Source: Candidatus Neomicrothrix sp. UBA7884
GTDB taxonomy: Bacteria > Actinomycetota > Acidimicrobiia > Acidimicrobiales > MedAcidi-G1
DNA: 41,286 bases
NCBI GenBank assembly: GCA_002501135.1
Contig: DLRQ01000095.1
Span: 1 to 41,286, forward strand
Reading direction: 5' to 3'
Below are positions 13,744 to 21,803 of this stretch, one piece after another. Made by a program: the position numbers and the translations under genes. The stretch's first letter is position 1, and each line of letters begins with the position of its first letter. The notes beneath the pieces were generated by a model that ran no database searches, had not been told where the DNA came from, and saw nothing but the letters and a program-made list of their open reading frames with translations.

Positions 13744-15701
13744 GCCGGGGCCTCCTGTCGGGTGGAGTGCTCCCCGGTCTCGGAAGTCGTGGGAAAAGAG
13801 CGCCTGTCTCGACCCGGGACTGCCGCCAGCACCGTCCCGAGAGCCATCACGCCGCCACCGAACCACAACCACCACACCAGGGGCTGGACAGTGACCCTGA
13901 CGATGGTGGATCCGGAACCATCGGGCACCGCCAGGACCGCCAACTGGACGTCGTCCCAGACTGTCGACCTGGTGGCCGGGGTGCCGATGGTCTGGCCTCC
14001 GAACGGGAAGGTGCTGATGGCCGGCATCTGGAGCTCACCGTCGACCAGTACCGAGACCCTGACCTCGCTCTTTTCAGCAAGGGCCACCGACTCGATCCCG
14101 TTGAAGACAAGGGTGTGCCCGGCAATAGAGGCGCTGTCTCCGATCTCGTCGAAGCTGAACTCGGCCTGACGTAGAAACGATGAGGAACAGGCGAATGCGA
14201 CGGCAACCACCGCCACGCCGATGTGCACGACCATTCCACCACTTGAGCGCCCCACCAGACCACGGAGGCCACGCGCCCTCACAGCCAACAACAGTTGCCT
14301 GACGGCACCGGCCACAGCGAACCCTCCCAGCCCGACCGCCAGGGTCGGCGCCCAGCCCCGACTCCCGATGAGAACCGCCACGACCATCGACACCGCACCT
14401 GCTGAAGCGGGCCAGACCAGCCTCTTTGACAACAGCTCGCCTCCAGCCCTTCCCCACGGCAGGGCTGGCGCTACCGCCATCAGGAACAGGAGGGCGAACC
14501 CGATCGGCATGGTCATCCGTTCGAAGTAGGGGTTCCCGACCGAGACGCGGCTTCCGTTGGCGGCTTCAATGAGGAGGGGGAAGACGGTTCCCAGCAGGAC
14601 CACGAAGGCGAACGAGCCAAAGAGCAGGTTGTTGGCAAGGAATGCACCGGTCCGGGACAGGGGTGATTCGATCTCGCCGCCCCTGCTGATCTCGTCTCCA
14701 CGCCATGCGATGAGGCCGACCGTCGTGGCGACCACAAGGGCAAAGAACGCGAGGAGCATCGGGCCTATCTCCGACTCGGTGAAGGCGTGCACTGAGTCCA
14801 GCACACCGGACCTGGTTATGAACGTGCCGAGGATGGTGAGGGAGAACGTGGCGCTGAGGAGAGAGAGGTTCCAGACACGGAGCATGCCCCGCCTCTCCTG
14901 GACCATCACCGAGTGCAGGAACGCCGTTCCGGTCAACCACGGCAGGAACGAGGCATTCTCAACCGGATCCCACGCCCAGTAGCCACCCCATCCGAGGACC
15001 TCATAGGACCACCAGGCACCGAGCATGATCCCGACGGTCAGCGCACCCCATGCCAGCAGGGTCCACCGACGGGTGCTCACCAACCACCCCTCTCCCATTC
15101 GACCAGTCGCGAGGGCACCGATGGCGAAGGCGAAGGGAACGGTGAACCCGACATAGCCGAGGTAGAGCACCGGTGGGTGGAACGCCATGAGAATGTGGTT
15201 CTGAAGCAGCGGGTTGGGCCCGGGACCGTCAAAGCCGGCCCACGGCTGGAACCTTGCGAACGGAAACGCCGGACCGGCCAGCAGCAGAAAGAAGAATGTG
15301 CATACAACGAAGAGGACCAGAAGGGCCCACGCCACCATCGGGTCCGCCAGGCTGTCCCGGAAGCGTCGGACAACCGCCACCACGTACCCGACGAGAATCA
15401 GCACCCATAACAGGATCGAGCCCTCCAGGGCCGACCAGAGTGTGGCCACGTTGAACAGAGCAGGGGTCTGGTGGCTGCCGTTCTCAGCCACGAACGCAAC
15501 CGTGAAGTCACGGGTGATGAGCGCACGCTCCATCACCACGAACTGTCCGACAGCGGCCACGGCCAGCACGATCACGAAGTTTCGGGACAACGCCACGAAG
15601 CGCTGGTTCCGTGTAAGCAGCCCGTAGGCGATGCTCAGCGTCCCCATCACCCCGGCCGCCAGGCCCAAGGCTACGAACCCCGCACCGAGTGTGGCGTTCA
15701 C
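13740..15701 (-). CDS. ccmF: Cytochrome c heme lyase subunit CcmF
   Basis: This 653-residue polytopic membrane protein attaches heme to apocytochrome c together with CcmH. Characteristic motifs are visible: N-P-L-L-Q-N-H-I-L-M-A-F-H-P-P-V-L-Y at about 163-180, the heme-handling WWD motif W-G-G-Y-W-A-W-D-P-V-E-N at about 238-249, and I-T-R-S-G-V-L-D-S-V-H-A-F downstream. About a dozen hydrophobic segments are present, and an outside domain lies before the last helix. The length is close to the usual 640-660. GTG at 15701 is used. An ATG at 15764 would overlap ccmE by 35 bases and adds a Gly/Pro-rich segment with no family counterpart. The start lies 29 bases downstream of the ccmE stop. Confidence 0.92.
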   Translation of the reverse strand: MNATLGAGFVALGLAAGVMGTLSIAYGLLTRNQRFVALSRNFVIVLAVAAVGQFVVMERALITRDFTVAFVAENGSHQTPALFNVATLWSALEGSILLWVLILVGYVVAVVRRFRDSLADPMVAWALLVLFVVCTFFFLLLAGPAFPFARFQPWAGFDGPGPNPLLQNHILMAFHPPVLYLGYVGFTVPFAFAIGALATGRMGEGWLVSTRRWTLLAWGALTVGIMLGAWWSYEVLGWGGYWAWDPVENASFLPWLTGTAFLHSVMVQERRGMLRVWNLSLLSATFSLTILGTFITRSGVLDSVHAFTESEIGPMLLAFFALVVATTVGLIAWRGDEISRGGEIESPLSRTGAFLANNLLFGSFAFVVLLGTVFPLLIEAANGSRVSVGNPYFERMTMPIGFALLFLMAVAPALPWGRAGGELLSKRLVWPASAGAVSMVVAVLIGSRGWAPTLAVGLGGFAVAGAVRQLLLAVRARGLRGLVGRSSGGMVVHIGVAVVAVAFACSSSFLRQAEFSFDEIGDSASIAGHTLVFNGIESVALAEKSEVRVSVLVDGELQMPAISTFPFGGQTIGTPATRSTVWDDVQLAVLAVPDGSGSTIVRVTVQPLVWWLWFGGGVMALGTVLAAVPGRDRRSFPTTSETGEHSTRQEAPA

Positions 15702-15729
15702 GATCTGACCGGAACCACCGACCGGTGGG

Positions 15730-16275
15730 TCATGAACCCACCCCGCACGACTCCAACTCGGCATCGGCTCCCCGGTAGTCGTTGTCGTGCTTTACCACCA
15801 TGTGATCCGTTCTCAGGTACCAGCCATCTTCTGCCGCTGAGGGAAGGCTCCCGATACCGGGAGGTTCACCGCTCACCCAGAATCCCTGCAGAACCACCGG
15901 CACTCCCGGCTGGAACAACTCGGCCGGATCGCCCAGGTGGGCGACGTCGGCAAGCACGTCGGCTACACAGAGGGTGAACACGACAGCGGCCTGGCCATCG
16001 AGGCGGGTTTCGACCAGCCCTGGCAGGGGGGTTCCGACCACCCGGAAGCGCTCGCTCCCGAGTTCGGCTCTGACCGACACCGCCTCATCGACCTCGTAGA
16101 AGAACAGTGAGGCATCACCGAGGGTGCGGAGCAGCACGAACACGATCCCCGCGACCACCAACAGGAGGACGACGACCGAAAACGGATTCCTGGCCCGTCG
16201 CTGGGGCCGGGAGGCCTGCGGTGTGAGGTCCAGCGGACCAGCCTCGCCTGACTCCTCGTCGACTGGGTCAGCCAC
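15730..16275 (-). CDS. ccmE: Periplasmic-type heme chaperone CcmE
   Basis: The 181-residue protein has an N-terminal cytoplasmic tail, one membrane helix at about 33-49 and an OB-fold domain outside. The heme-binding motif K-H-D-N-D-Y at 162-167 gives His163, the residue that binds heme covalently, and Tyr167, the usual ligand. It is the histidine form, not the cysteine variant found in some archaea and sulfate reducers. Sequence identity outside the motif is low, as is common for CcmE. The GTG start has AAGGGGGAAG upstream and overlaps the end of ccmD by 8 bases. The function is to receive heme from CcmC and deliver it to CcmF. Confidence 0.88.
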   Translation of the reverse strand: MADPVDEESGEAGPLDLTPQASRPQRRARNPFSVVVLLLVVAGIVFVLLRTLGDASLFFYEVDEAVSVRAELGSERFRVVGTPLPGLVETRLDGQAAVVFTLCVADVLADVAHLGDPAELFQPGVPVVLQGFWVSGEPPGIGSLPSAAEDGWYLRTDHMVVKHDNDYRGADAELESCGVGS

Positions 16276-16429
16276 CGTGGTCTTCCCCCTTGGAGGTGAT
16301 CCAGCGCCTCTCCCCCTCTGGAACAGAACCGGCCATGCGGCGACCCCGACGAACGACTGCCCAGCCGTAGAGACCAAACACAACGAGGGTGATTCCCCAT
16401 CCGGCCAGCAGGTATCCGAGGTGCGTCAC
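16268..16429 (-). CDS. ccmD: Small heme exporter protein CcmD
   Basis: A 53-residue reading frame fills the gap between ccmC and ccmE. It starts with GTG overlapping the ccmC stop as GTGA. It encodes MTHLGYLLAGWGITLVVFGL, then YGWAVVRRGRRMAG and a polar tail ending KGEDHGG. This gives one membrane helix (about residues 5-24), then a basic cytoplasmic segment and a charged tail, the standard shape of CcmD. CcmD stabilises the CcmC-CcmE complex so that loaded CcmE can leave the CcmABC complex. Position in the A-B-C-D-E order is the strongest evidence, since the family is poorly conserved. Short length makes it easy to miss in annotation. Confidence 0.82.
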   Translation of the reverse strand: MTHLGYLLAGWGITLVVFGLYGWAVVRRGRRMAGSVPEGERRWITSKGEDHGG

Positions 16430-17226
16430 TTCCCGCCCCCGGTCTGGCCGATTGCCTCATCAACGTCGAGGGTCTCCATCTCTGCGTGACGCTCGGCGAT
16501 CGCCAATGCCACCTCGTGACCAGCCTGGGCATGTTCCAGCCAACCCACCCGGAACCGGTGCAGCATCAGCCATGCGAAGACAAGACCGAACACCACGAAG
16601 CCGAGCATCAGGGTGAACAGCGTGAGGTCCTCGATCTTGAGTTCGGCCAGGGTGGACTGCTGATGCAGGGTCCGGTTCTCCCACCACTCGACTGACCTGT
16701 TGATGAGAGGGATGTCGAGCACCGCCACAAGGGCGACAATGGCGGCACGGCGGGCCTGGCGCTGCGGCTCGGCCGGGGTCCGGCGTAGGGCCAGGTAGCC
16801 GGAGAACAGGAGGAACAACACGAGCGTGGTCATGAGGCGGACGTCTCCCCACTCCCACCAGGTGTTCCAGACGGGCCTCCCCCAGATGGAACCGGTGACG
16901 AGAACGAGCCCGCACAAGACCGTGCCCACCTCGGCCGACGCATAGGCCGTGACGTCCCACCACACTCCCCTCTTGAGCAGGTAACCGGCGCTCGCCACTG
17001 CACATGTCAGAAAGGCGACGTAGGTGAGAACAGCCATGGGTACGTGCAGGTAGAGGAGCCTGACGGCGTCGAACTGACCGAACTCCTCACCGGTTGTCGG
17101 ATGCAGCCTCACGTCGGGTTCGGTGAGCACGAAGGCGAAAAGGATCAGGCCGGCCAGCCCGACCAGAGTGGTGAGACCCAGCAGGCGTGACCCGGGTGAC
17201 CCGGTTGAGGTCGTGGTGTCAACCAT
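16426..17226 (-). CDS. ccmC: Heme exporter/handling protein CcmC
   Basis: The 266-residue membrane protein loads heme onto CcmE. Six hydrophobic segments are present. The WWD-domain motif W-G-R-P-V-W-N-T-W-W-E-W-G-D-V-R-L lies at about 115-131. His61 (L-Y-L-H-V-P) and His188 (E-N-R-T-L-H-Q) are at the positions of the two axial heme-ligand histidines of the family. The C-terminal 40 residues, after the last helix, form a charged tail. GGAAGGAG lies 5 bases before the ATG. The stop overlaps the ccmD start as GTGA, and ccmB ends 19 bases upstream. Confidence 0.93.
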   Translation of the reverse strand: MVDTTTSTGSPGSRLLGLTTLVGLAGLILFAFVLTEPDVRLHPTTGEEFGQFDAVRLLYLHVPMAVLTYVAFLTCAVASAGYLLKRGVWWDVTAYASAEVGTVLCGLVLVTGSIWGRPVWNTWWEWGDVRLMTTLVLFLLFSGYLALRRTPAEPQRQARRAAIVALVAVLDIPLINRSVEWWENRTLHQQSTLAELKIEDLTLFTLMLGFVVFGLVFAWLMLHRFRVGWLEHAQAGHEVALAIAERHAEMETLDVDEAIGQTGGGK

Positions 17227-17245
17227 GTCGTCTCCTTCCCATCCG

Positions 17246-17944
17246 TCAGTCCTCGATCATTGCGCCGTGCGCCAGAGCGCCCAACACGGTGGCAACCAGG
17301 CCGAACACGGCCAGCAGGCCCAACCAGGCCCAGCCGTCGACGGCTGCGGCACCCAGGGCGTCGTCGAACGACCGGGTAGCGCCTATCAGTACCGGAGCCA
17401 GCACCGGAAGCAGCAGGATCGGGAGCAGCGTGTCCCGAGCCCCGAGCCCCGAGGCCAGCGCCCCGTAGAGGGTACCGGTGGTAGCGACCCCCACAGCCGC
17501 TGCAACGGCTGTCAGCACGAGGAGTACCGGGTTGTCCACCTCGGAGCCGTAGAGCACAACAATTCCGATGGTCAACAGGACCTCCAGCACCATCAACTGG
17601 ATGAAGACGGCCGCTGCCTTGCCGAGGAACACGGAAGCCGCTGCCATACCTGAGAGACGGAGTCCGGTGTGGGCGTCGTCAGCGTGCTCGATCGAGGCTG
17701 AGCGCTGCACCGCCAGGAGGGCAGCGAGGAGCACCGTCACCCAGAACAGACCCGGGGCGAAGGTTCGCAGGGTGCGCTGGTCGGCGTCAAGGGCGAAACC
17801 GAAGAGCACCAGCACGAGGAGTGCGAACGGTGCCACCTGGTTGAGCAGGACACGTGAGCGCGCCTCGATTCGGAGATCCCTGGTGGCTACCAGACCGGCG
17901 TCGGTGAACAGCTCACGCACCTGGCCCACCCCCCTGACCAACAT
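17246..17944 (-). CDS. ccmB: Heme exporter membrane protein CcmB
   Basis: This 232-residue protein with about six membrane segments is the permease partner of CcmA. The N-terminal half holds T-R-D-L-R-I-E-A-R-S-R-V-L-L-N-Q-V-A-P-F, equivalent to the conserved R-D-L region of CcmB. Next comes F-W-V-T-V-L-L-A-A-L-L-A-V-Q-R-S, and then L-P-I-L-L-L-P-V-L-A-P-V-L-I-G-A-T in the second half. The start overlaps the ccmA end by 32 bases; a GTG at 17929 would reduce the overlap. CcmAB with CcmCD releases heme-loaded CcmE using ATP. Confidence 0.9.
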   Translation of the reverse strand: MLVRGVGQVRELFTDAGLVATRDLRIEARSRVLLNQVAPFALLVLVLFGFALDADQRTLRTFAPGLFWVTVLLAALLAVQRSASIEHADDAHTGLRLSGMAAASVFLGKAAAVFIQLMVLEVLLTIGIVVLYGSEVDNPVLLVLTAVAAAVGVATTGTLYGALASGLGARDTLLPILLLPVLAPVLIGATRSFDDALGAAAVDGWAWLGLLAVFGLVATVLGALAHGAMIED

Positions 17945-18623
17945 CGCGTTCCGTGCCGGAAGCGCTACTGGAACTGTCGGCCACCACCATGCCGGCGGCG
18001 ACGGTAACAACCCTCGGAGAGAGCGACCTGACCCGTTCCAGTTCGTGTGAAGAGACGAGCACCGTCGCTCCGGCACCGACCGCCTCCGAGATGAGCGAGT
18101 CGACAGCGTTGCGGCCCGCCTGGTCGAGGCCGGCGTGCGGTTCATCCAGCAACCACAGCTCCGGTCGCCGAACCGCCAGGGTGGCTATCGAGGTTCGCCG
18201 CCGCTGACCGGCCGAGAGGACATTCACCGTGCGGGAGAGGAGGCGCTTGTCGAGTCCCATGAGCCCTGCAGCAGTCGATGCCCGTGACTCTGCATCGGCT
18301 CCTGACAGACCCGCTGCCCTGGCCCAGAACGAGATGTTCTCGGCAACGGTCAGGTCGCCGTAGAGGCCTGTCGAGTGCCCAAGCAGCGCCACCCGACGAC
18401 GCACGGCCCGGCGTTCTGTGGTCAGGTCGTGGCCCAGCACGACCACTTCGCCGGCAGTCGGACGGAGAAGGCCGGCGCACAGGCGGAGGAGGGTGGTCTT
18501 GCCGGCGCCGTTGGGCCCCTGGATGAGCACGGTCTCGCCGGCCTCGACGGACAGGTCGATCCCGGCAAGGGCGGGGAAGCGCCCCAGGAGCGCCACGGCT
18601 CCCCGTAGTTCGACCACCGACAC
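17913..18623 (-). CDS. ccmA: Heme exporter ATP-binding protein CcmA
   Basis: The 236-residue ABC ATPase has Walker A G-P-N-G-A-G-K-T-T at about 36-44, signature L-S-A-G-Q-R-R-R at about 136-143 and Walker B L-W-L-L-D-E-P-H-A-G-L-D at about 156-167. The L-S-A-G-Q form and the short length are typical of CcmA. It is the first gene of the operon. A TACCGT hexamer lies 6 bases before the GTG start, so the operon mRNA is probably leaderless at this end. No heme- or iron-responsive site is evident in the 48 bases separating it from the divergent lipoprotein gene. Confidence 0.92.
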   Translation of the reverse strand: MSVVELRGAVALLGRFPALAGIDLSVEAGETVLIQGPNGAGKTTLLRLCAGLLRPTAGEVVVLGHDLTTERRAVRRRVALLGHSTGLYGDLTVAENISFWARAAGLSGADAESRASTAAGLMGLDKRLLSRTVNVLSAGQRRRTSIATLAVRRPELWLLDEPHAGLDQAGRNAVDSLISEAVGAGATVLVSSHELERVRSLSPRVVTVAAGMVVADSSSSASGTERDVGQGGGPGA

Positions 18624-18629
18624 GCTGCC

Positions 18630-18635
18630 ACGGTA
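18630..18635 (-). promoter_or_regulatory. -10 hexamer TACCGT of the ccm operon
   Basis: On the minus strand TACCGT lies 6 bases before the GTG of ccmA at 18623, with no Shine-Dalgarno between them. Confidence 0.5.
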
Positions 18636-18658
18636 CCTGTGGACCGGGCTCCCACCCC

Positions 18659-18664
18659 TACCCT
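18659..18664 (+). promoter_or_regulatory. -10 hexamer TACCCT of the septum-formation lipoprotein gene
   Basis: TACCCT lies 6 bases before the GTG at 18671. The divergent ccm hexamer is only 23 bases away. Confidence 0.5.
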
Positions 18665-18670
18665 GAAGAA

Positions 18671-19270
18671 GTGCGCACCACCGGTTCGAGACGACAGCGG
18701 GGCCTCACGGGGTCGGTGGCCCAGCTGGCACTCCTCGTTGTAGTGGGCCTCGCGGCCACCGCCTGTTCCGATTCGGGCAACCCCTCCGAGCCACCCACGT
18801 CCTCGACCAACCCGACGACGACGATGGTCGAGACCAGGCCCTCGCTCGCCGAGGAGCAGGCCCCAGCCTGGATCGGCGAGGTCGTCAACCTCCATGATCT
18901 GGGTGGCGACGCCTGCTTCAACCAGTACTCATGGTTCCAGGACGAACGTCTGGTCGAGATCGACACACGCGTTCCGTGTGAGGGACCCCACCAATTCGAG
19001 ATCTACCGCCTGGCCCAACATCCCGCCCGGCAGGGCGCACCTTGGCCGGGTGACCGGGAGATGGAGGCGTTCGCCACAGCAGAGTGCTACAACGCCTTCA
19101 GCGACTTTGTGGGAACCATCTACGAACTATCGGAGCTCGAGCTGGGTTTCCTCGTTCCCCGTCGGACCGACTTCGAACACGAGGCGGCACAGTTCCGGGG
19201 GGTCCACTGCTACGTGTCAAGCGCCGACGGCACCGAGTTGGTAGGTAGTGCAAGGGGATCGCTGCGTTGA
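18671..19270 (+). CDS. Septum-formation family lipoprotein
   Basis: This 199-residue protein has a basic N-terminus, a hydrophobic stretch at 15-30 and a lipobox ending A-A-T-A-C (Cys32). A Ser/Thr/Pro-rich linker follows to about residue 55. The mature domain has the pattern of the actinobacterial septum-formation (Septum_form) family: G-D-A-C-F, V-P-C-E-G-P-H-Q-F-E-I, W-P-G-D-R-E-M-E-A-F-A-T-A-E-C, and a final F-R-G-V-H-C-Y-V. The four conserved cysteines probably form two disulfides. The family name comes from one proposed link with division, and a role here is unproven. A GTG start 6 bases after TACCCT suggests a leaderless message. Confidence 0.75.
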   Translation: MRTTGSRRQRGLTGSVAQLALLVVVGLAATACSDSGNPSEPPTSSTNPTTTMVETRPSLAEEQAPAWIGEVVNLHDLGGDACFNQYSWFQDERLVEIDTRVPCEGPHQFEIYRLAQHPARQGAPWPGDREMEAFATAECYNAFSDFVGTIYELSELELGFLVPRRTDFEHEAAQFRGVHCYVSSADGTELVGSARGSLR

Positions 19271-19312
19271 GCGGCAGGTCCTGACGACTGCCCGGATCAA
19301 CGACCAGAAACG

Positions 19313-20383
19313 ATGCTTGCCATGCCCCGATGCTCAATTGTGTCATTCAGGTTCGGGCCTACGGACGGCGTTTCGGTCGTGGCCCAGACCTGGGCCGATG
19401 CACTGGCAGGGCTGGGGTTCGAGGTCTCATGGGTGGCGGGCTCGTTTGAACCCGGATGGACGGGGGCCGGCCGGACCACAACGCTGCCGGGCCTCGGAAT
19501 GTCCTCAGATGATCCTCCTGACGAGGGCGACCTGGCCGCGGCTCTCACCGATGCCGACCTGGTGATCGTGGAGAACCTCTGCTCGATACCGCTGAACCTT
19601 CCCGCCGCCCGCATGGTTGCCGACCTCCGGAGGGGTCGGCCCACCATCCTCCACCACCACGATCCAGCGTGGCAGCGCCCGCAGTTCGCCGATGTGACCG
19701 AGTTGCCGCCCGATGACCCCGCCTGGCGCCATGTCACCATCAACGAGATGACCCGCTGCGAGATGGCCGAGCGCGGCATCACGGCCACGACCATCTACAA
19801 CGGCTTTGACAGCCACCCACCGTCTGGCGACCGGGAGGGCACCCGCAGGGCGCTTGGGGTAGCCGACAAGACCATTCTCGTAGCCCACCCGGTCCGTGCA
19901 ATCGCACGTAAGGCTGTCGACCGGGCAATCGCCATCACCGTGGCCATCGGCGGTACGTACTGGCTCACGGGACCGGCCGAAGACGGCTTCGGACCGGTCC
20001 TGGCGCAACTCCTGGCTGCAGCTCGCTGCCCGGTCATCCACGCGCAGGGTCGACCCGCACATGACATCTACGCCGCCGCTGACCTGATCGCCTATCCGTC
20101 GACCTGGGAGGGTTTTGGAAACCCACCTGTGGAAGCCGCCCTGCACCACCGCCCCGTGGTGGTTGGCGACTACCCCGTCGCCGCCGAGCTGCGCAGCATG
20201 GGTTTCTCCTGGTTCAACCATGACCAGTCCGCCGAGATTCTGCCCTGGCTAGACGGTTCGGACCCGGCGGCGCACCGGTTGATGATCGACACCAACAAGA
20301 ACCTAGCGGTAGGAAACTTCTCGCTCGAGATGGTTGCCGATGGACTGAAAACGCTTCTGGACGAGGCAGGCTGGCTGCCATGA
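19313..20383 (+). CDS. Glycosyltransferase, GT4-type fold
   Basis: The 356-residue enzyme has a GT-B fold like family 4 glycosyltransferases. The N-terminal part has G-P-T-D-G-V-S-V-V-A-Q-T-W at about 16-28, which is the acceptor-side glycine-rich loop, and H-H-H-D-P-A-W-Q-R at about 112-120. The C-terminal domain has I-Y-N-G-F-D, V-A-H-P-V-R-A-I-A-R-K and the nucleotide-sugar motif Y-P-S-T-W-E-G-F-G-N-P-P-V-E-A at about 261-275, which includes the E-x7-E element. Donor and acceptor cannot be told from the sequence. The start is uncertain between ATG 19313 and ATG 19322, since neither has a strong Shine-Dalgarno. The next gene overlaps as ATGA. Confidence 0.85.
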   Translation: MLAMPRCSIVSFRFGPTDGVSVVAQTWADALAGLGFEVSWVAGSFEPGWTGAGRTTTLPGLGMSSDDPPDEGDLAAALTDADLVIVENLCSIPLNLPAARMVADLRRGRPTILHHHDPAWQRPQFADVTELPPDDPAWRHVTINEMTRCEMAERGITATTIYNGFDSHPPSGDREGTRRALGVADKTILVAHPVRAIARKAVDRAIAITVAIGGTYWLTGPAEDGFGPVLAQLLAAARCPVIHAQGRPAHDIYAAADLIAYPSTWEGFGNPPVEAALHHRPVVVGDYPVAAELRSMGFSWFNHDQSAEILPWLDGSDPAAHRLMIDTNKNLAVGNFSLEMVADGLKTLLDEAGWLP

Positions 20384-20646
20384 ACGCTGCTGCCACCGGT
20401 GATGCGGTACTGGACCGGCGGGCAAGGGCCGCTCGAATCGCCAGCACCGGGCAGCGCCTGGGCTACCTGGCGTTCCTCACCGCCATCGTGGTGTTCGCCG
20501 TGGGCCTGACAACCACCTTCACCGACGGGGTCGCTACCACCCTCGTCGTGCTGCTGGTTGCCGGATCTGTTGTGCTGGCCCCGTCCATCGTCCTACACCA
20601 TGCTGTGAAGGCCGCCGAGGACGAGGACCTCCAGACCCCCGACTGA
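20380..20646 (+). CDS. Small two-helix membrane protein
   Basis: This 88-residue protein has a basic N-terminal tail (DRRARAARIAS) and two membrane helices at about 28-46 and 51-70. They are separated by a short T-F-T-D-G-V-A loop, and an acidic tail ends EDEDLQTPD. Its ATG overlaps the glycosyltransferase stop, so the two are translated together. I do not recognise a family. It may anchor or assist the glycosyltransferase, but that is only inferred from coupling. Confidence 0.7.
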   Translation: MNAAATGDAVLDRRARAARIASTGQRLGYLAFLTAIVVFAVGLTTTFTDGVATTLVVLLVAGSVVLAPSIVLHHAVKAAEDEDLQTPD

Positions 20647-20689
20647 AACAACCTCTGTCCCCGGTTGGGTGTACCCCGGACACCGTGGC

Positions 20690-20695
20690 TACGGT
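20690..20695 (+). promoter_or_regulatory. -10 hexamer TACGGT of the TetR gene
   Basis: TACGGT lies 6 bases before the ATG at 20702. TTGGGT at 20665-20670 is a possible -35 with 19-base spacing. Confidence 0.5.
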
Positions 20696-20701
20696 CCCGA
20701 C

Positions 20702-21295
20702 ATGACCGACACCGCAGCAGCGACCGTGCGGCTACCTGCACCGGAGCGGCGACAGCAGCTTCTCTGCGTGGCCCTCAAGGTCTTTGCCCGCCTCGGCTAC
20801 CACGAGACCTCGATGAGCGCCCTGGCCTCCGAGGCTGGAATCACCAAGCCCGTTCTCTACCAGCACTTCGCATCCAAACACGACCTGTTCAAGGAGGTGC
20901 TGGCCCAGACCGGCGACCGGCTCCTCGGCGCCATCAGCGAACGGGTAGAGGAGCAGGACAACCCTCGGAACGCGGTCGAGGCCGGCTTCAGGGCCTACTA
21001 CCACTTCTTTGACGACAACCCCGATGCCTACGCCGTGCTCTACGGGGCCAACCTCGGCAACGACCCCGAGTTCAGACATGACCGGCGGCGGGTACGCGAT
21101 GCCTTCGCCGAGATGGTGGCGGGGCTGATCAAGGCTGCCGACCACGCCGATGCCCTGGCCATGGCAGCCGGCGTGAACGGTATTGCAGAGGCGATGATCC
21201 GGCACTGGATGCGCGAGGGACGCTGCAGGTCAGCTGACGAGATGGCGACGCTTACCGCACGTCTGGCCTGGGGTGGCCTCGAGCGCCTGGCCTGA
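20702..21295 (+). CDS. TetR family transcriptional regulator
   Basis: The 197-residue protein has the TetR helix-turn-helix at about 11-60: R-R-Q-Q-L-L-C-V-A-L-K-V-F-A-R-L-G-Y, then T-S-M-S-A-L-A-S-E-A-G-I-T-K-P-V-L-Y-Q-H-F. The rest is an all-helical ligand-binding domain of normal length with A-Y-Y-H-F-F-D-D-N-P-D-A-Y, as in regulators of lipid or drug genes. A GTG 33 bases upstream is in frame, but the ATG at 20702 follows a -10 by 6 bases and is preferred. The ligand and target genes are unknown. It faces a convergent Nudix gene whose end is 4 bases away. Confidence 0.9.
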   Translation: MTDTAAATVRLPAPERRQQLLCVALKVFARLGYHETSMSALASEAGITKPVLYQHFASKHDLFKEVLAQTGDRLLGAISERVEEQDNPRNAVEAGFRAYYHFFDDNPDAYAVLYGANLGNDPEFRHDRRRVRDAFAEMVAGLIKAADHADALAMAAGVNGIAEAMIRHWMREGRCRSADEMATLTARLAWGGLERLA

Positions 21296-21298
21296 TCC

Positions 21299-21790
21299 TC
21301 AGACAATCGGCCGGGGCGAGATGTCCACCGGCGAGTCGGGAAGGTGCCCAGCTACAACAGCTGGCAGGTGTTCCCTCAGGAGTTCCGGGAGCACCATCAC
21401 CTCTGACTCCAGCAGGTCATCGACGGCCCACCACTGGGCACCCATGAATGCAGCAGCCTCAAGGGCCTCGAGGTGCTTCGGTCGGTACTCACCTCCGTCG
21501 CAGCGTGCGACGTGGATCTTCTCGCGGCTGTCGAAGTGGAAGCCACCGAATGTGAACTGGACGTGCTGTGTCCAGATCACGGGGCCCATCTCGACATCTT
21601 CGATGCCGGTCTCCTCGTAGAGTTCGCGGGCAGCGGCGGTGGCGCTGTTCTCACCCCAGTCGATCCCGCCGCCCGGAATCTCCCACCAGTCGGGCTTGAA
21701 CGGGTCAAGCGGATCCTCGGCGTTAACGAGGAAGATTCTGTCATCGCGGTCGAGCAACACGACCCTGGCTGCGGGGCGCTTCAGCAACAA
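21299..21790 (-). CDS. Nudix hydrolase
   Basis: This 163-residue Nudix enzyme hydrolyses a nucleoside diphosphate linked to another moiety. The Nudix box G-x5-E-x7-R-E-L-x-E-E-x-G-I at about residues 41-63 is complete, with the E-L-Y-E-E metal-binding glutamates present. P-D-W-W-E-I-P-G-G-G precedes it. The substrate is not evident. The TTG at 21790 is chosen because GAGGA lies 9 bases upstream and it follows the Fur gene stop by 13 bases. An in-frame extension to 21961 would run through the Fur gene. The two probably form a short operon. Confidence 0.82.
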   Translation of the reverse strand: MLLKRPAARVVLLDRDDRIFLVNAEDPLDPFKPDWWEIPGGGIDWGENSATAAARELYEETGIEDVEMGPVIWTQHVQFTFGGFHFDSREKIHVARCDGGEYRPKHLEALEAAAFMGAQWWAVDDLLESEVMVLPELLREHLPAVVAGHLPDSPVDISPRPIV

Positions 21791-21803
21791 GTCCGGTAAT
21801 CCT

